A stretch of DNA of 64,000 bases from Undaria pinnatifida (taxonomy: Eukaryota; Sar; Phaeophyceae; Laminariales; Alariaceae), in contig JABAKD010000025.1 in assembly GCA_012845835.1 (NCBI GenBank), positions 17,483,976-17,547,975 of the forward strand, given 5' to 3'. Below the pieces are notes generated by a model that made no database searches, had not been told where the DNA came from, and was given only the letters and a program-made list of their open reading frames with translations. Of this stretch, positions 22,691 to 32,930 are shown piece after piece. The translations under genes and the position numbers were made by a program. Numbering within the stretch: position 1 is the first letter of the stretch; each line of letters opens with the position of its first letter.

Positions 22691-22758
22691 GACTTCGCAG
22701 TTCTCCACTACGCCTGGGTGGCATGTGTTCTCGGGGATTACGAACTTTTCTTCCCCAG

Positions 22759-22809
22759 ATCCTAGCACAAACCTCGCTTAGTGGCCTTTACAATGGCGAC
22801 GCCGGCCAG
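22759..22809 (+). CDS. Candidate small exon of a host gene
   Basis: A textbook acceptor (cttttcttccccag, ending at 22758) and a good donor (ggccag followed by gtaatc) bound 51 bases. They read ILAQTSLSGLYNGDAGQ in phase 0. The next exon, 22891-23084, also starts in phase 0 across an 81-base intron. No family is recognised. Plus-strand repeats on both sides are not part of it. Confidence 0.4.
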
Positions 22810-22890
22810 GTAATCGACCCCCCCCCGTGTGTCGGAGGTCAGAGAACACGTACCGAAGAAATAACGCGAAGACATTAGCCCTGTGTGCAG

Positions 22891-23084
22891 ACTACGCACC
22901 AAACGTCTCACAGGGCACGATTTTTCGGAGATCTCGTCGTAGATCTCGACGTCGAGGCCTCGCGCGCGCGCTACGGCGCCGAGCGGGCGGATCAGCTGAG
23001 CCGGTGGTTGCAGGCGAGGCGGGGGCACGCCTCAGCGAAGAAACCGCGCGGAAAGGCGGTCAGAGGCGGGACATATCCGCAGAC
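22891..23084 (+). CDS. Candidate exon following 22759-22809
   Basis: It starts after gccctgtgtgcag and ends at a strong donor (cgcagac followed by gtaagg). The 64-codon reading has clear coding character: RFFGDLVVDLDVEASRARYG, then AERADQLSRWLQARRGHASA, then a basic KKPRGKAVRGG. GC content rises sharply here compared with the neighbours. The first half looks like a folded helix-strand segment and the second like a basic tail. The product is unknown. A GTAAGG donor implies at least one further exon, which I cannot place because repeats follow at once. Confidence 0.45.
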
Positions 23085-23124
23085 GTAAGGATGTGCATAT
23101 GTGATAAGCGAACTAAGATATATA

Positions 23125-23305
23125 GATTTATGGCACTACCCACTGGCCCACGGTGACTACGTAGCCCAGTGGGTAGTTGTTAAGTAATTAGTGGGGTATT
23201 AGTCCGCTTGACCACTTGCAAAAGGTTTTGTTAAGTATTAGTGGGGTATTAGTCCGCTTGACCACTTGCAAAAGGTTAACCAATAGCTTACCCAAACTAA
23301 GCCTT
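23125..23305 (-). repeat. tRNA-like stem fragment plus two SINE tails
   Basis: 23130-23172 is a degenerate family-2 palindrome (cactacccactggcccac, then gtagcccagtgggtag). From 23176 two tandem copies follow of a SINE tail (attagtggggtattagtccg, then cttgaccacttgcaaaagg), the second continuing into ttacccaaactaagcctta. This tail is the 3' end of the family-3 SINEs at 42.8-44.3 kb. Confidence 0.7.
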
Positions 23306-23307
23306 AT

Positions 23308-23630
23308 AACATAGTGCTATATAACCAACAAGAGATATCTCGTGGGTTCGAACCCCACCGACTTCATATTTCCGCTTTTTGTCGGGGAAAGCAAAAAGGA
23401 AATAACATCTTTGCGAGCGTGAGACGTGAATGGTTATGATACTTTGCCCCTGAATACTACGGTATTCGTGGCGAGGGGAGAGAGCCCCCAAGATCCCTGT
23501 TACGAAGTCGGTGAGAGTCAATTGGCGGACTCGCAAACATATATTTGGTTGGTTATATAGAACTACCAACTGGCCTATGTAGCCACGTGACTGCGTGGTT
23601 CAGTGGGTAGTGCTACATAACCAACAGTCA
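23308..23630. repeat. tRNA-like palindromic repeat (family 2), copy 3, head-to-head pair
   Basis: A plus-strand tRNA-like half with a perfect B box and T-arm (gtgggttcgaaccccac, then cgacttca) ends at about 23366. A body follows. At 23497-23625 a minus-strand copy (gaagtcggtgagagtcaatt..ttggttatatagaactacc) meets a plus half (gtgactgcgtggttcagtgg..gctacataaccaa) in a near-perfect palindrome. The body from gaatggttatgata to gaagtcggtgag matches the reverse complement of 18780-18895, and also 58795-58905. Confidence 0.7.
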
Positions 23631-24080
23631 CCCCGAGCAGCAGATCATCAGCACAGACGGGCAAAGAGTCAGCTGGCGGAGGCGCTTGTCGAAGCATATC
23701 AGGTGGATAAAAGGATCACACTTCTAAATGATTTTCAGATTATTTGGAACAGAGGGCACCAGTAGTGCAGGTAGCAGGACAACAACAAGAAACAGGTTAA
23801 CAAGGTCGACGATCGGCAGGCTTGCATTTACAGAAATGGAAGAAATTCGGAAGCCGATGTCTACACCAAGGTCAAGCACTGCTGTTGTGTAAAAATTGCA
23901 AAACGTCAGATGTGAGTACAACCGATTGAATGGTTGAAACTCTAGAAAACACCTAACCTGGTGCGGTCTTCTGTTTCATTTTAGGGGTCTTGTGGGTATG
24001 CCCCTTTATTGTAATACATACCAGGGTACATAATGAAGACAGCCTCCAGTACTTGGAACTTGTACGAGTAGCTCTCCTAG
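23631..24080. other. No gene recognised
   Basis: AT-rich, with only a hydrophobic 65-codon minus frame (23724-23921). No splice or domain evidence. Confidence 0.35.
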
Positions 24081-24092
24081 TCAACAACTCAC

Positions 24093-24495
24093 GTGCTCCG
24101 AAATCTCACAGGATAGACGCGGGGACGCCTTGATGCAGCGGTCGAGGAACTCCCAGGTGCACACATACGAGGACGTGTCCTCGTGTCCGCCATCAAGGAG
24201 CTTTGCGGTCTGGTATCTCCTTCGATATTTTGATTGCAAGAGATCATAGGAATAGGACCCGCACGCCACAAGCCGGCGCATGACAACCATGACGATAACA
24301 ACGGTTGACTGTAGACATGGCGTGCGCTTGCCCTCCAGTCATGGAGCCGGGATCAAGCGCCCCTGAGGCGTTCACAGCAGCCGTGGTAGCACTCGCGCTT
24401 GCGTCAAACCGCTCCATCGTGTTGTTGTTGCAGTCGGCCCAGTTCCCTGCCGACCTGCAGGTCGCCTGATATCCTCTGCACCATGTGGTTTGAAA
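24093..24495 (-). pseudogene. Membrane-protein-like coding fragment with one frameshift
   Basis: Reading leftwards, one frame gives WCRGYQATCRSAGNWADCNN, then MERFDASASATTAAVNASGA (a methionine at 24417) and SMTGGQAHAMSTVN. A one-base shift in the aaccgttg at about 24308 then gives VVIVMVVMRRLV, a short hydrophobic segment, followed by LLQSKYRRRYQTAKLLDGGH and a final CEISEH. That last residue sits directly on a GTGAGT donor (plus-strand 24087-24092). The order (Cys-rich, Ala/Ser linker, hydrophobic, basic) suggests an outside-membrane-inside protein. Family unknown. The frameshift may be real decay or a base-call error. Confidence 0.4.
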
Positions 24496-24504
24496 CGGTC
24501 CTCT

Positions 24505-24590
24505 CTCTGCTCCCTCTTCTCTCCTCTCTGCTTTCTGTTCTCTGTTTATCCGTTCTCTGCTCTCTGCTCTCTGCTTTCTGATTTATCTCT
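24505..24590. repeat. CTCTCTGCT-type pyrimidine microsatellite
   Basis: Degenerate repeats of ctctctgctt and ctctgttctctg. They lie just upstream, in the minus sense, of the fragment at 24093-24495, where they would read as a charged Arg/Glu run. Confidence 0.75.
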
Positions 24591-25326
24591 ACCTTGCCCT
24601 CTTGCACACAGCATGCGGCGCAATGGGGACGTGGTTGATGAAGTGATGTGATTCGTCGTGCACGGTATGCTGCGTATTTTATTCGCCAGTGTATAATAGG
24701 ACGTTTTGATTGGCCAATGTATGGTAGAATCTGCCCCGCTATATTTTTAAGCTGTCAACATAATATCTGTTGCAGCAGCCAGCACGCGTTAGATAGATAC
24801 ACTAACCTCGGGTGTTCCATGGATCCAAACGTGGTTTATTCTCATTAGATCTTGCGCGGCGGTGCGATCGAGCGTCCCAAGCGTGGTGAGGATCTGCAAG
24901 AAAGAGGACGAGCTTCCCAAAATCCCTTCTCTCAGCGGATTCCGGCGTCACCTCCTCCACCCCCTCCTTTATTTCATCCCTCCTGCTGCTCTTGGGAGGT
25001 TTTCTTTGTTTGATCGGATGGTATCTTAGAGAAGGGTCAAAATGCGGCAGATCCAAATCGAAAAATCAATACAACAAGCACATTTAGGCAAAATGCGGAG
25101 GTCCAAATAAAAAAATCAATACCGGTACTCGTATCACGGCCCCGTATCACACGTCATCCCTGGGAGAGGATCAGTTTTTTTTTTTACGAGCCCTCTGTCC
25201 CTCTCTGTCGAAAAATAAGCACGCCTCCATTGCTGACCGAAACCCTACCCATAAACCGGCGTGTATGAGGTTTGGCTCAACGTTCGTTCCTCCTTGCCTT
25301 ATGATACACGGTGTTTTCGCTTTTCG
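24591..25326. other. No gene recognised
   Basis: One 84-codon minus frame (24802-25056) is basic and acidic by turns but has no domain. The phrase atccaaatcgaaaaatcaat, repeated as gtccaaataaaaaaatcaat, occurs at 25051 and 25101. Confidence 0.35.
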
Positions 25327-25471
25327 ATGCGTACACTGTCTGCCTGTCTGCTGTCCCTAGCGAGATCGTCTGTTTACCCACAAAGAAGGGGGGTCCTGCC
25401 GGCGAGAACATTCTTCAAGAAGACTGCTGTGCATGCGGTAATAATGCAAAACAGCGCTTCGACCACAACAA
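25327..25471 (+). CDS. Candidate first exon with a mitochondrial-type presequence
   Basis: ATG at 25327 opens MRTLSACLLSLARSSVYPQR, then RGVLPARTFFKKTAVHAV and QNSASTT. There are many Arg and Ser and no acidic residue, in an amphipathic pattern: the look of a mitochondrial targeting peptide. The frame runs straight into a perfect donor, GTAAGT at 25472-25477, in phase 1. The frame is open upstream of the ATG as well, but the targeting-peptide start fits best. The next exon cannot be placed with confidence; an acceptor at about 25526 would make an intron of only 55 bases. The mature protein is unknown. Confidence 0.4.
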
Positions 25472-25526
25472 GTAAGTGCCACTTTTTTGTTTCGAGGTCA
25501 ATGCATGGTTCCTGCTGACCGTGTGT

Positions 25527-26175
25527 AGATTCAAATGGATCATCAGCACGGAAAGACGCCGTATGATAAGATACAAGGAGGGTACCCTCATTCTCGTATA
25601 CATACACCTGGTACAAGTGTATATACAAACAACGATATATACACAACTGAGAAGCTCTGCCGTGGTAGACACGGTCTACGGATTTCGTGGACGACGAGGT
25701 ACAGCAGTACAAGAAAGGTTATTAGTGGCAGCCGCTCAGGTCATTTTGGCAGCTAAAATAACGAGATAAGGCAGGCAGCGAAGGTACGTGGTGTCTATAT
25801 ACAGTAAACGAAGATAAGCCAACGAAGGGCACTGCCTGTAAGCAATAACAATGGAAAATGTCAGAGAAAAATACTCTCTGTCACAAGCAAACAGCTTCGG
25901 ATACTGCTTTACGCTTCCCTACCGTCCGAGATCGGAAACCGGATATCGAATCACTCAAATATATTTATTTCCAGGCAAAGCACACTGCAGTGTTTACCTG
26001 TCAGGTCGTGTGATACTTCTGTTGTACTAAATTTTCTCATAGCCGTTCCGGCATTATGGAGGCTTCAGGGCTAGCATGGAGCTGCTGTTATTAACAGAAA
26101 GCTCGAGCACCAACCGCCGGTACAGCTACAGCCACTTGCTGTCAAACCGCGACTTACACTACAGCACAGCAGCAA
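25527..26175. other. No confident gene
   Basis: Plus-strand frames of 70-97 codons overlap at 25476-25769 but have no domain. If 25327-25471 is an exon, part of this is its intron. Confidence 0.3.
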
Positions 26176-27620
26176 GATCGTCGAAACGTAACATACTTGG
26201 GAAATTACAAATGTGCCCCCGGGGGCAGTTTGGTGATAACGCCCCCGGAGGCACGTACGTTAGCTTTTGCGCGTCCAGAATTAAGGGCACATAAGCTATA
26301 TTATTGCCCCCGGCTATATTAAACATGCTACCACGCCCGATGACGGCGAACCAAGGTTACTAGAACTGTCTAAAGTTGTCTACGGCATCTCCGGCTGCTG
26401 TGGGTGCAATAGTTCCGTCAGTCATCCCCCCGCGCTCGCTCGTGGTCGTGTTTTCAGTAGTCTAAAGTTGACCTCTCAGAGGAATATTTGGAGGCACGTT
26501 AGGCTAAAGCCCCGGAAACAAATACCAAGCATGCTACCGCACGCCACGACAGCGAACCTAGGACACCACTGTTATAGACCTAACTGAGGACTCTCTACAG
26601 TATGCATTGACGCTGTGGGTGCAGCAGTTCCGTCGGCCATCACTCCTCGCTCGATGTACAGACTTGGTCTTGTTTTAAAGCAATCTTGAAATCTCAGACA
26701 ACGTGTGGAAAGCTCACTAGGCTAAAATCCGCCTACGGAAACAGGAATCAGGCTACCACGCGCGACGACGAATACCATAGGATACGAGATGTGCCTGCGG
26801 ATCGTCTATGCATTTATTGCCGCTATGGGCGTGGTAGTGCCGTCAGTTATCGCTCGTCGGCGGATACACAGGACGTGGTCACGTCCCCAAAATTATACCA
26901 GGAAGCATTTTTTGGGAGGCACATTGGGCTCAAGTGCCCCCGGGATTAAAGCAAGCTGCCACGCGCGATGACGGCAACAAACAGCAGAATACTAGAAGAC
27001 CTGCCGGGGTTTTGTCTGCAGCATATATATATATATATGCTGTTGCGGCGGGTACCGAGGTTATGGCGGCCACCGCCCCTCTTCCGACGTGTATAAAGAT
27101 GTGTTTGCGTTCTCGTTAACCGTCGTCTCTGCTAAAGAACAGGTAAGACGTCGAGCTATTTGACACACGAGATGTTTGAATGTAGATACCCTACATGACA
27201 GCAAAACGTTACGTTCATTACTTTAGTTTAGACGACGTTCGGTATAAGCGCAATAAGTGGTGTACGTCGTCAAGCGCAAGGTAAAAGTCTAGGACCCTAG
27301 GGTCGCTGTCATCGGGCGTTGTAGCAGGCTTCTTTTTTTCCGGGCACTTCAGCCTATTGTACAGTAGTGTGCCTCCAACGAATAAATGCTCTGAGCATAC
27401 TACTGAGAACACAACAACCACGTGTATGTCAGGCAAGGATCGATGACCGACGGAACTACTGCACGCACAGCGGCCGTATATATGTTGTAGACAGCCCTCA
27501 GGCAATTCTAGTATCCTAGGGGCGGCTTTATCGCGCGTGGTAGCGTGGCTCATATTTTCGAGGCTAATATGCCCCCAAATGTGGGGGCGCAATAAGCAAA
27601 AGTGCCTCCGGGGGCGCCCT
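26176..27620. repeat. Diverged ~200-bp tandem repeat, with a terminal inverted unit
   Basis: Units start near 26326, 26523, 26749 and 26950. Each carries gctaccacgcgcgatgacgg, then gctgtgggtgcaatagttcc, gtcagtcatc, and ggaggcacgttaggct followed by cccccgg. The last part (about 27286-27620) carries the same landmarks in reverse order and orientation (gacggaactactgcacgcac, gcgcgtggtagcgtggct, gtgcctccgggggc). Palindromic cccccggggg sequences sit at the unit edges (26218, 26938). Identity between units is low, so the array is old. Confidence 0.65.
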
Positions 27621-28063
27621 TTACTAACGTGCTCGCGGGGTCACTTTGTATTTTCCCAGGTACCAGGTATTGTAGAACAGAACAAGAAGAGAATAGTTAG
27701 TTGTGTACGAAATAGACAAAAGCGGCAACGCGCCGGGACAGAAATACAGAACGCGAAGAAAACAAAGAAAACCGCACCCGCCCGTCTTGCTTCGTCCGCA
27801 ATGAATGGTAGTGTAGTATCGCCACCGCGCTCCTCCAAGAGAGGGGGGAACAAGCGGGTTCAGAAGTGCCACGAGGGGCCAGTGATGCATATAATTAGTC
27901 TGTGAATAAATGGTGGTACGGGGTTGTGTCGGAGCTCAGCCCCGCAGGGTTCCCCAGGCTGCCCTATTCGTGCGGGGAGTGATGCGTGCAACTACTGGTT
28001 GACGAAATTCCCAAGCACCTCACCCTGAACAATAGACAATGGCCACTGTAATAGTAATGGAAT
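27621..28063. other. No gene recognised
   Basis: A 122-codon plus frame (27537-27905) is basic (NKKRIVSCVRNRQKRQRAGT) but shares its space with two minus frames and overlaps the array edge. No domain is seen. cccaggtaccaggtattg at 27656 is a tacctggta-type palindrome. Confidence 0.3.
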
Positions 28064-28199
28064 ATGGTGCAATCGACAGGTCTGCTGCTGTCGGTGATGT
28101 CAACCGACTGTTACCTCCCCCAGTATATTATGGCTTGCAAAGGGGTGGATAAATATGCCCGGGCGGCAATTGGTAGCGAGGCTTTGGACGACCTGGCCC

Positions 28200-29290
28200 T
28201 GGCGGTGCTAGAAGATTTCAATGGGACTTTGCGGGCCGGTCTAATATTGGAGGATCCGCCAGCGAGTGTGCTGGCTATGAAGGTTTCGCTTCGACCGGCT
28301 GTGGGTCCCGTCCAAGCTCGTGCGCGGCATGGTGCCCCTGAAAAGGCGAGATTTACTTCTTACCAACGTTGGTCGCTACTGGGATGGTGATAGCAACTTT
28401 GGGAGCGCTGTATGCCAGCCCCGCAATGACAATCGTGAAACCATCATCGGTAAAAGAAAAGGCCAAGCCTGACAGTCCGAGCGCTTGGGACAAGGGTTAT
28501 TCGCTGCGGGTGGACAGTCCGCGCGTCTGGGAAGCAGTCACCTCCGGAGACTCCATTCCCTTCCAATATACCGGTAACTTGGCCGGAAATAAGCCGGTGC
28601 ATTATCGTGTAGTCATCAACTACAGTGTGGTAAACTCGCACATGGAGCCGGATCGGTACCCCGTCCCACTGTTGAACGAGTAGGGCCTCGTCCTCGCGGG
28701 TAATATCTGTTTTATCTTCCTGGAATTTACAAGGAGTTCTATCAGATCCCGCTGCATGAAGACAGCCAGGAAGAAAACGCATTCATAACTCCAGAAGGCC
28801 TGTGGAACCCTCGATGATAGCCACAAGGGTGTTACAATGCTACCGTCCATTTCGTAGAGATTATGAGCCATGTTTCAGGAACGCTAATGGGAGAAATCTG
28901 CGTCATTTACGTTGATGACATGGTCATTTTTGCGTCCTCTGGGCGGGAGTTAGTCAGCACGCACGAATGGTGCTGGAGCGCCTGCAACGCCATGGTTTAT
29001 ATGCGTAAGCGGAAAAAGCCGTTCGTTTTACCACATAAGTTTACTGGTGCGGCAAGCTGTCCGGCATCCGGGGTGAGGCACGATATTGCTCGCATTGATT
29101 GGCTTCTGTCTCTTCGACGTCCGGAAACAAGGCGAGCTGCATTTTTTTTAGCGACAGTGGTCTAGATGCACACGCACTTGCTAAACTGGAAAAAATGAAT
29201 GTCCCTCTCCGGGGCTTGGTGGAAACGTTGCTGCAGAATGTCAGTGGGCGCACCAATCGCGTTGCCAGCGCTAAACATATTATATAAGAG
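28200..29290 (+). pseudogene. Reverse transcriptase domain with YVDD box
   Basis: In order: DPPASVLAMKVSLRPA (28245), GMVIATLGALYASPAMTIVK (from 28384), YRVVINYSVVNSHMEPDRYP (28600-28660), YKEFYQIPLHEDSQEENAFI (28725-28790), QGCYNATVHFVEIMSHVSGT (28826-28890), then ICVIYVDDMVIFA with the catalytic YVDD at 28908-28919, and finally SGVRHD and PLRGLVETLL. These are the fingers, palm and connection segments of a gypsy RT, which copies the element RNA into DNA. Frame changes near 28683, 28810 and 29163 make it non-functional. Confidence 0.85.
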
Positions 29291-29319
29291 GAGGGAACCA
29301 TCGACTGTCAGCGGGCGAG

Positions 29320-29773
29320 GGCGCGGCTGAAAAACCTTCTGGGGGAATGCGTTACTCCGGCGCAATTATGTGCAGGCTATACGATTGCAGTCTTTACAGG
29401 TGCCTCCGACCGTCACTAGAAAGATATGGTCACGCAAGTTTCCGACGCCGATTTATGGTCTGTCCATCCGCCTGAAATGCAACACACCCCGCTTGCTTTT
29501 GTGACTGGGTTGTTTACGAAATCCGATTCACGCTGGGCCACCCTGGATAAGAAGGCTTTCGCTATCGTGGAAACATTCCGGAGGCTGAAGTGGCTGCCCA
29601 GTTTGGGATCGGTTGTCTGCACTGACCATCGTATTCAACCCGCAAATAGCCGTGTGAGTACTGAGCAACCAGCCAACGTTTGCTTAACTCATACCTTGGA
29701 AAATTTTAAATACTCGACCCGGCATATTTCTGGTACGGAAAACCTGTGGGGAGACCTCCTTTCGCGGTAGATT
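29320..29773 (+). pseudogene. RNase H domain of the gypsy element
   Basis: Reads YTIAVFTGASDRH, then (after a stop) SDSRWATLDKKAFAIVETFR, SLGSVVCTDHRIQPA, LENFKYSTRHISGTENLWGD and LLSR. The FTGAS strand, the W-A-T-x-D-K-E/K block, TDHR and the terminal H-I-x-G-x-x-N-x-W-x-D-x-L-S-R are Ty3/gypsy RNase H landmarks. The domain removes RNA from the RNA-DNA hybrid. The usual Asp of the first strand reads Gly (TGAS for the usual DAS), a further sign of decay. Confidence 0.8.
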
Positions 29774-29782
29774 AGTGCTTTC

Positions 29783-30884
29783 GTGTCAACCCGCCCGCCG
29801 GGTGTGCGAGCGCCACTTTCTGGGGTCCCCAACGTGGACGGTGAAATAGGCCAAAGCGAAGATTACCTGCCATCCGTCGGCGTTATCCAGGGAGTTCGGC
29901 TCCAGTATGCCACCCTGCAGGGGAGCAATGGCCCTGGATTTTTAAGCCTGTTTGAGTTGAACGACGGTAACTTAGTTAGCAGAGCAGAAAAAGGAGTCTA
30001 TATAGTGTCCGGTACAGGAGTGTTGTGGATTCCAGAGGATGCCAAAGATCTCCAATTGCGTTTACTGGTCTACACCCGCCGTGGGGAGGGCGGGCATTGC
30101 GGAAAAGACGCCACCATGGACAGGCTGCACCCTTTATGGTACGGGGGCGCGAATGGAAAGGACGTGGAGACGTTCATCAATGACTGCATTAAGTGCGTTG
30201 ACTTTAGCAGAAGGGGGAAAGCCCCGCGCCCCTTTGGAGAGACGATCGACGGAGCTGAGGTGAAATCATGCCTACGTTTCGGCTACTTATATATCGGAAC
30301 CGGAGTTGAAACATTTCACCAGATTTCGCAAATGCAAGCCAATTGCAGGGCGTACAGTAGGCGGTGCCAGGGTGATGGTGAACACGTTACACGGCTCGGG
30401 GGAAAAACCTGGGCCGCGAACACACCCCTCCGGTAGACGACGACACAAAGTATATCTGGGCAATGAAGGAGGATATCACGGGTTTCGTGATGTTGGAGCT
30501 TGCTCCGGTTGCTAATGCTAAAGGCGCTGGGGGGGGGATTGCGACATTGGTGCACCGCCCTAGGCGTCCCGTCCGTTCTTGTGAGTGGTACATCCTCCCA
30601 TTTTAGGAACAACCTAGTAGCCAAGCATACGTCTCTGGGCGTGGATCACGTTTTCGCCGTGGCAAACTCGCCATGGACCAACGGCAAGGTCGAGAACGTC
30701 ATTAAGGAAGTTCTGCGCGTGTCGAAAGCCTTGTTGACTGAAGATCGTGGCGCCATAATAGACTGGGGGCATTTTCTTCCCACGGTGGAGTGGGCCCTAA
30801 ACTCTTCGTATAGCGCACGTTTGGAATGCTCGCCGTATAGGGCCTGGTTTGGTCGTGGGTCACCAACAACTCTGATTATCTAGT
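29783..30884 (+). pseudogene. Integrase: zinc-binding region and part of the catalytic core
   Basis: The 29783-30436 frame contains RRGEGGHCGKDATMDRLHPL and NDCIKC, the H2C2 zinc-binding region, with the first His replaced by Arg. A neighbouring frame (about 30436-30530) then reads IWAMKEDITGFVMLELAPVA, the strand that normally holds the first catalytic Asp. The 30500-30884 frame gives GVPSVLVSGTSSHFRNN, with Gly where the second catalytic Asp is expected, and SPWTNGKVENVIKEVL with a Glu at the third position. The enzyme would join element DNA to the genome; here it is clearly inactivated. Confidence 0.8.
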
Positions 30885-30904
30885 CCGCGACTAACACGCA
30901 GTCG

Positions 30905-31400
30905 TCGGTGTGATTCCTCTCCCCAATGACGCTGTCCGAGTCATGTTCGGAGATCTGGCCGTTGCTGTGGACGCCATGCATAAGCAACTGACATTCGGCA
31001 TGCGAGTCACCAGAAACCGTGAAAGCGGAACACTCACCATCTCTCGGACAGACCGCACCAGGAAGGTGCTCGGAAAGTATGGAAGGGGGAAGCACAAACT
31101 TGTGAGCACGCCCGCAGGAGGAAAGGAACTGTCACTCGACCAGCCGAAAGGGAGAGTATGCGCAACGACTCAGAGAAGCAATGATATCAAACAATCGGAG
31201 GTTCATGAATATACCTGGCTCGAGTGACGCTACGACATCCTCTATGGCGTCAACCAACTTGCGAGGGCCATGCCAAGGGCACCAATGCATACATAAGGGC
31301 GGCCAAGCACATTCTCAGTTACCTTGCCGGCACGATCAATTACGGCATCACCTACACGAAAGGGGGTGTTACCCTAACCGCATCAGGGGCTTGCAGCTTC
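30905..31400 (+). pseudogene. Ty1/copia reverse-transcriptase remnant
   Basis: The 30910-31227 frame reads FGMRVTRNRESGTLTISRTD, then VSTPAGGKELSLDQPKG. The next frames carry RYDILYGVNQLARAM and AAKHILSYLAGTINYGITYT. F-G-M-x-V-x-R, the TP..LSLDQP phrase, the R-Y-D-I..V-N-Q-L-A-R block and A-A-K-H-x-L-x-Y-L-x-G-T are hallmarks of the copia RT C-terminus, a different superfamily from the gypsy pol that ends 20 bases earlier. Two frameshifts break it and the RNase H is missing. Confidence 0.8.
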
Positions 31401-31460
31401 AGCTTCGTCATTTCAGCTTCATCAGTTCAGCTGCATCAGCTTCATCAGCTTCATCAGTGG
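31400..31460. repeat. Short cttcatcag-type minisatellite
   Basis: cagcttcatcagttcagctg and cagcttcatcagcttcatca repeat 5-6 times at the 3' edge of the copia remnant. Confidence 0.7.
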
Positions 31461-32600
31461 TTTATTAGGCCGAAACCATATTGCGAGCATAGAGCGTATT
31501 CGTGGGGAGTGGTTATAATACACGGAACGCTGTAACGTGCATATTTTGTGTGGCATTATAATGGGAATTATTTACTTAATTTTCGAGTTCAGTGTAACAC
31601 ACGGTAAACTTTGAACCCTTGCGTTTGTCTTAAAAAGACATTCATTGCGACGTACTTGTAAGTTTGAATAGGCCATTGACACCGTTCGACTGACGTTTGA
31701 TAATTTCAGAGTCTCGCTGATATTCAAACCAGAAGTATTGTTTGAAATACGTTCGTACTTGTCTACATCCACATTGCCGCCGTCAACGAACGGGCCTGAA
31801 TGTTTTGTTCTCAGGTATTTTGATTTTATGAATATCAGTGTCAACGTTGATATGATAGCGTACACATGCATTAACATGCATTAAGTTGGCAAGCTCAACG
31901 GTGAAATAAGACACCAGCTGCGACGACATTTCGCTGTATAAGCTTAAGGGGTAAGCCCAGGTTAGGATGTAACAAGGCAAATTGCCACATTAGTATTGTT
32001 TGCAGGCGTGAACTCCATTCAAGGGGAGCGTTAAGAAGTAGGGAAACAGCAGCCTATTCTCATGATAAATGTTGAGTAGCGACCACAATAATACGGCAGT
32101 ATACCTAGTCAATGCTCAGCAGCATAGAGTCCTGCAAATATAGCAGAAGTATAGTAGTCAACGTTATGCGAACCGTCCACCTAAGCAGTAGCGCATGCGA
32201 GCAATGCGGTGTAATTACGAACAATAATACGGCTCAATAACGTACGTTTAGCAATATTCAGGGAATGTGATTTTAGTTTAACTCTCGGGACGATGATGTA
32301 GCTACGCTCCCACGAGAAAACCGGAACGTTGCCGTAGGTACGGTAGACCACTAGCAAGCCTCAGGGAACGTTGCTGTACGTAGATCAGGCAACCAACCGC
32401 AGAGTACATATGTCCGTCGCATGGGCACTGTGCCGTCTCGATCAGGGTATGGCCAGCCCCACCTCGGTTACTCTCCTGTTCTCTTATGTTCTCTCTCCTT
32501 CCTCTCCTTTTTTCTCCTTCTGGTCTTTGTTGCCCAAAAGCGACACTTTTAACATGAAACATCTTCTTTGAGTCCCAAGCGCCAGCAAGGTACTTTGACA
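31461..32600. other. No gene recognised
   Basis: AT-rich with chance frames only. A 188-codon minus frame (32302-32868) overlaps a mobile repeat and C-runs and has no domain, so it is not called. Confidence 0.4.
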
Positions 32601-32639
32601 ATTGCCAGCGCAAGCTTATGCTACCACTTGCCAGCGGTA

Positions 32640-32880
32640 TTTTAACCGAATATCGAACAGAAAGAGAGTAAACGAAACAGTCGCAATTCATGAAGGTAAA
32701 ACAAGTGAAATGCGAGCGTACCGGGTACGAGAAGACAACAAAATAAGCCAGACCATACAAGGGCGTCCGGAAAAAAAAATCCTGGACCCTCACCCTACCC
32801 CCCCCCCCCCCCCTATCCCCCCCCCGAAAGTCCCTATTTTCATTTTTTTTTCCCCTCAAACTAGACATGTATTTCCCAGG
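32640..32880 (+). repeat. Family-5 repeat copy and C-run
   Basis: acagaaagagagtaaacgaa, tcgcaattcatgaaggtaaa and accgggtacgagaa..ccagaccata also occur at 50040-50160 and, more diverged, at 44930-45045. After it, 32759-32793 is one arm of a 35-bp inverted repeat whose partner is 34269-34303, followed by C-runs. Confidence 0.65.
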
Positions 32881-32930
32881 CTTGTAGGGTCTTAGGTCGT
32901 CATTTGATCAGCAAGATGTTGTGGAAACAG

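Larger units (their letters stand above)
28064..30884 (+). mobile_element. pol: Ty3/gypsy pol pseudogene (RT, RNase H, integrase)
   Basis: Reverse transcriptase, RNase H and integrase regions follow each other in Ty3/gypsy order on the plus strand, broken by at least six frameshifts or stops. No LTRs are recognised around it. The left edge falls just before RT (a DPPASVLAMKV phrase), so gag and protease are missing. It belongs to the same broad group as the element at 12210-17544 and conveniently shows the part that copy has lost. Confidence 0.8.
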
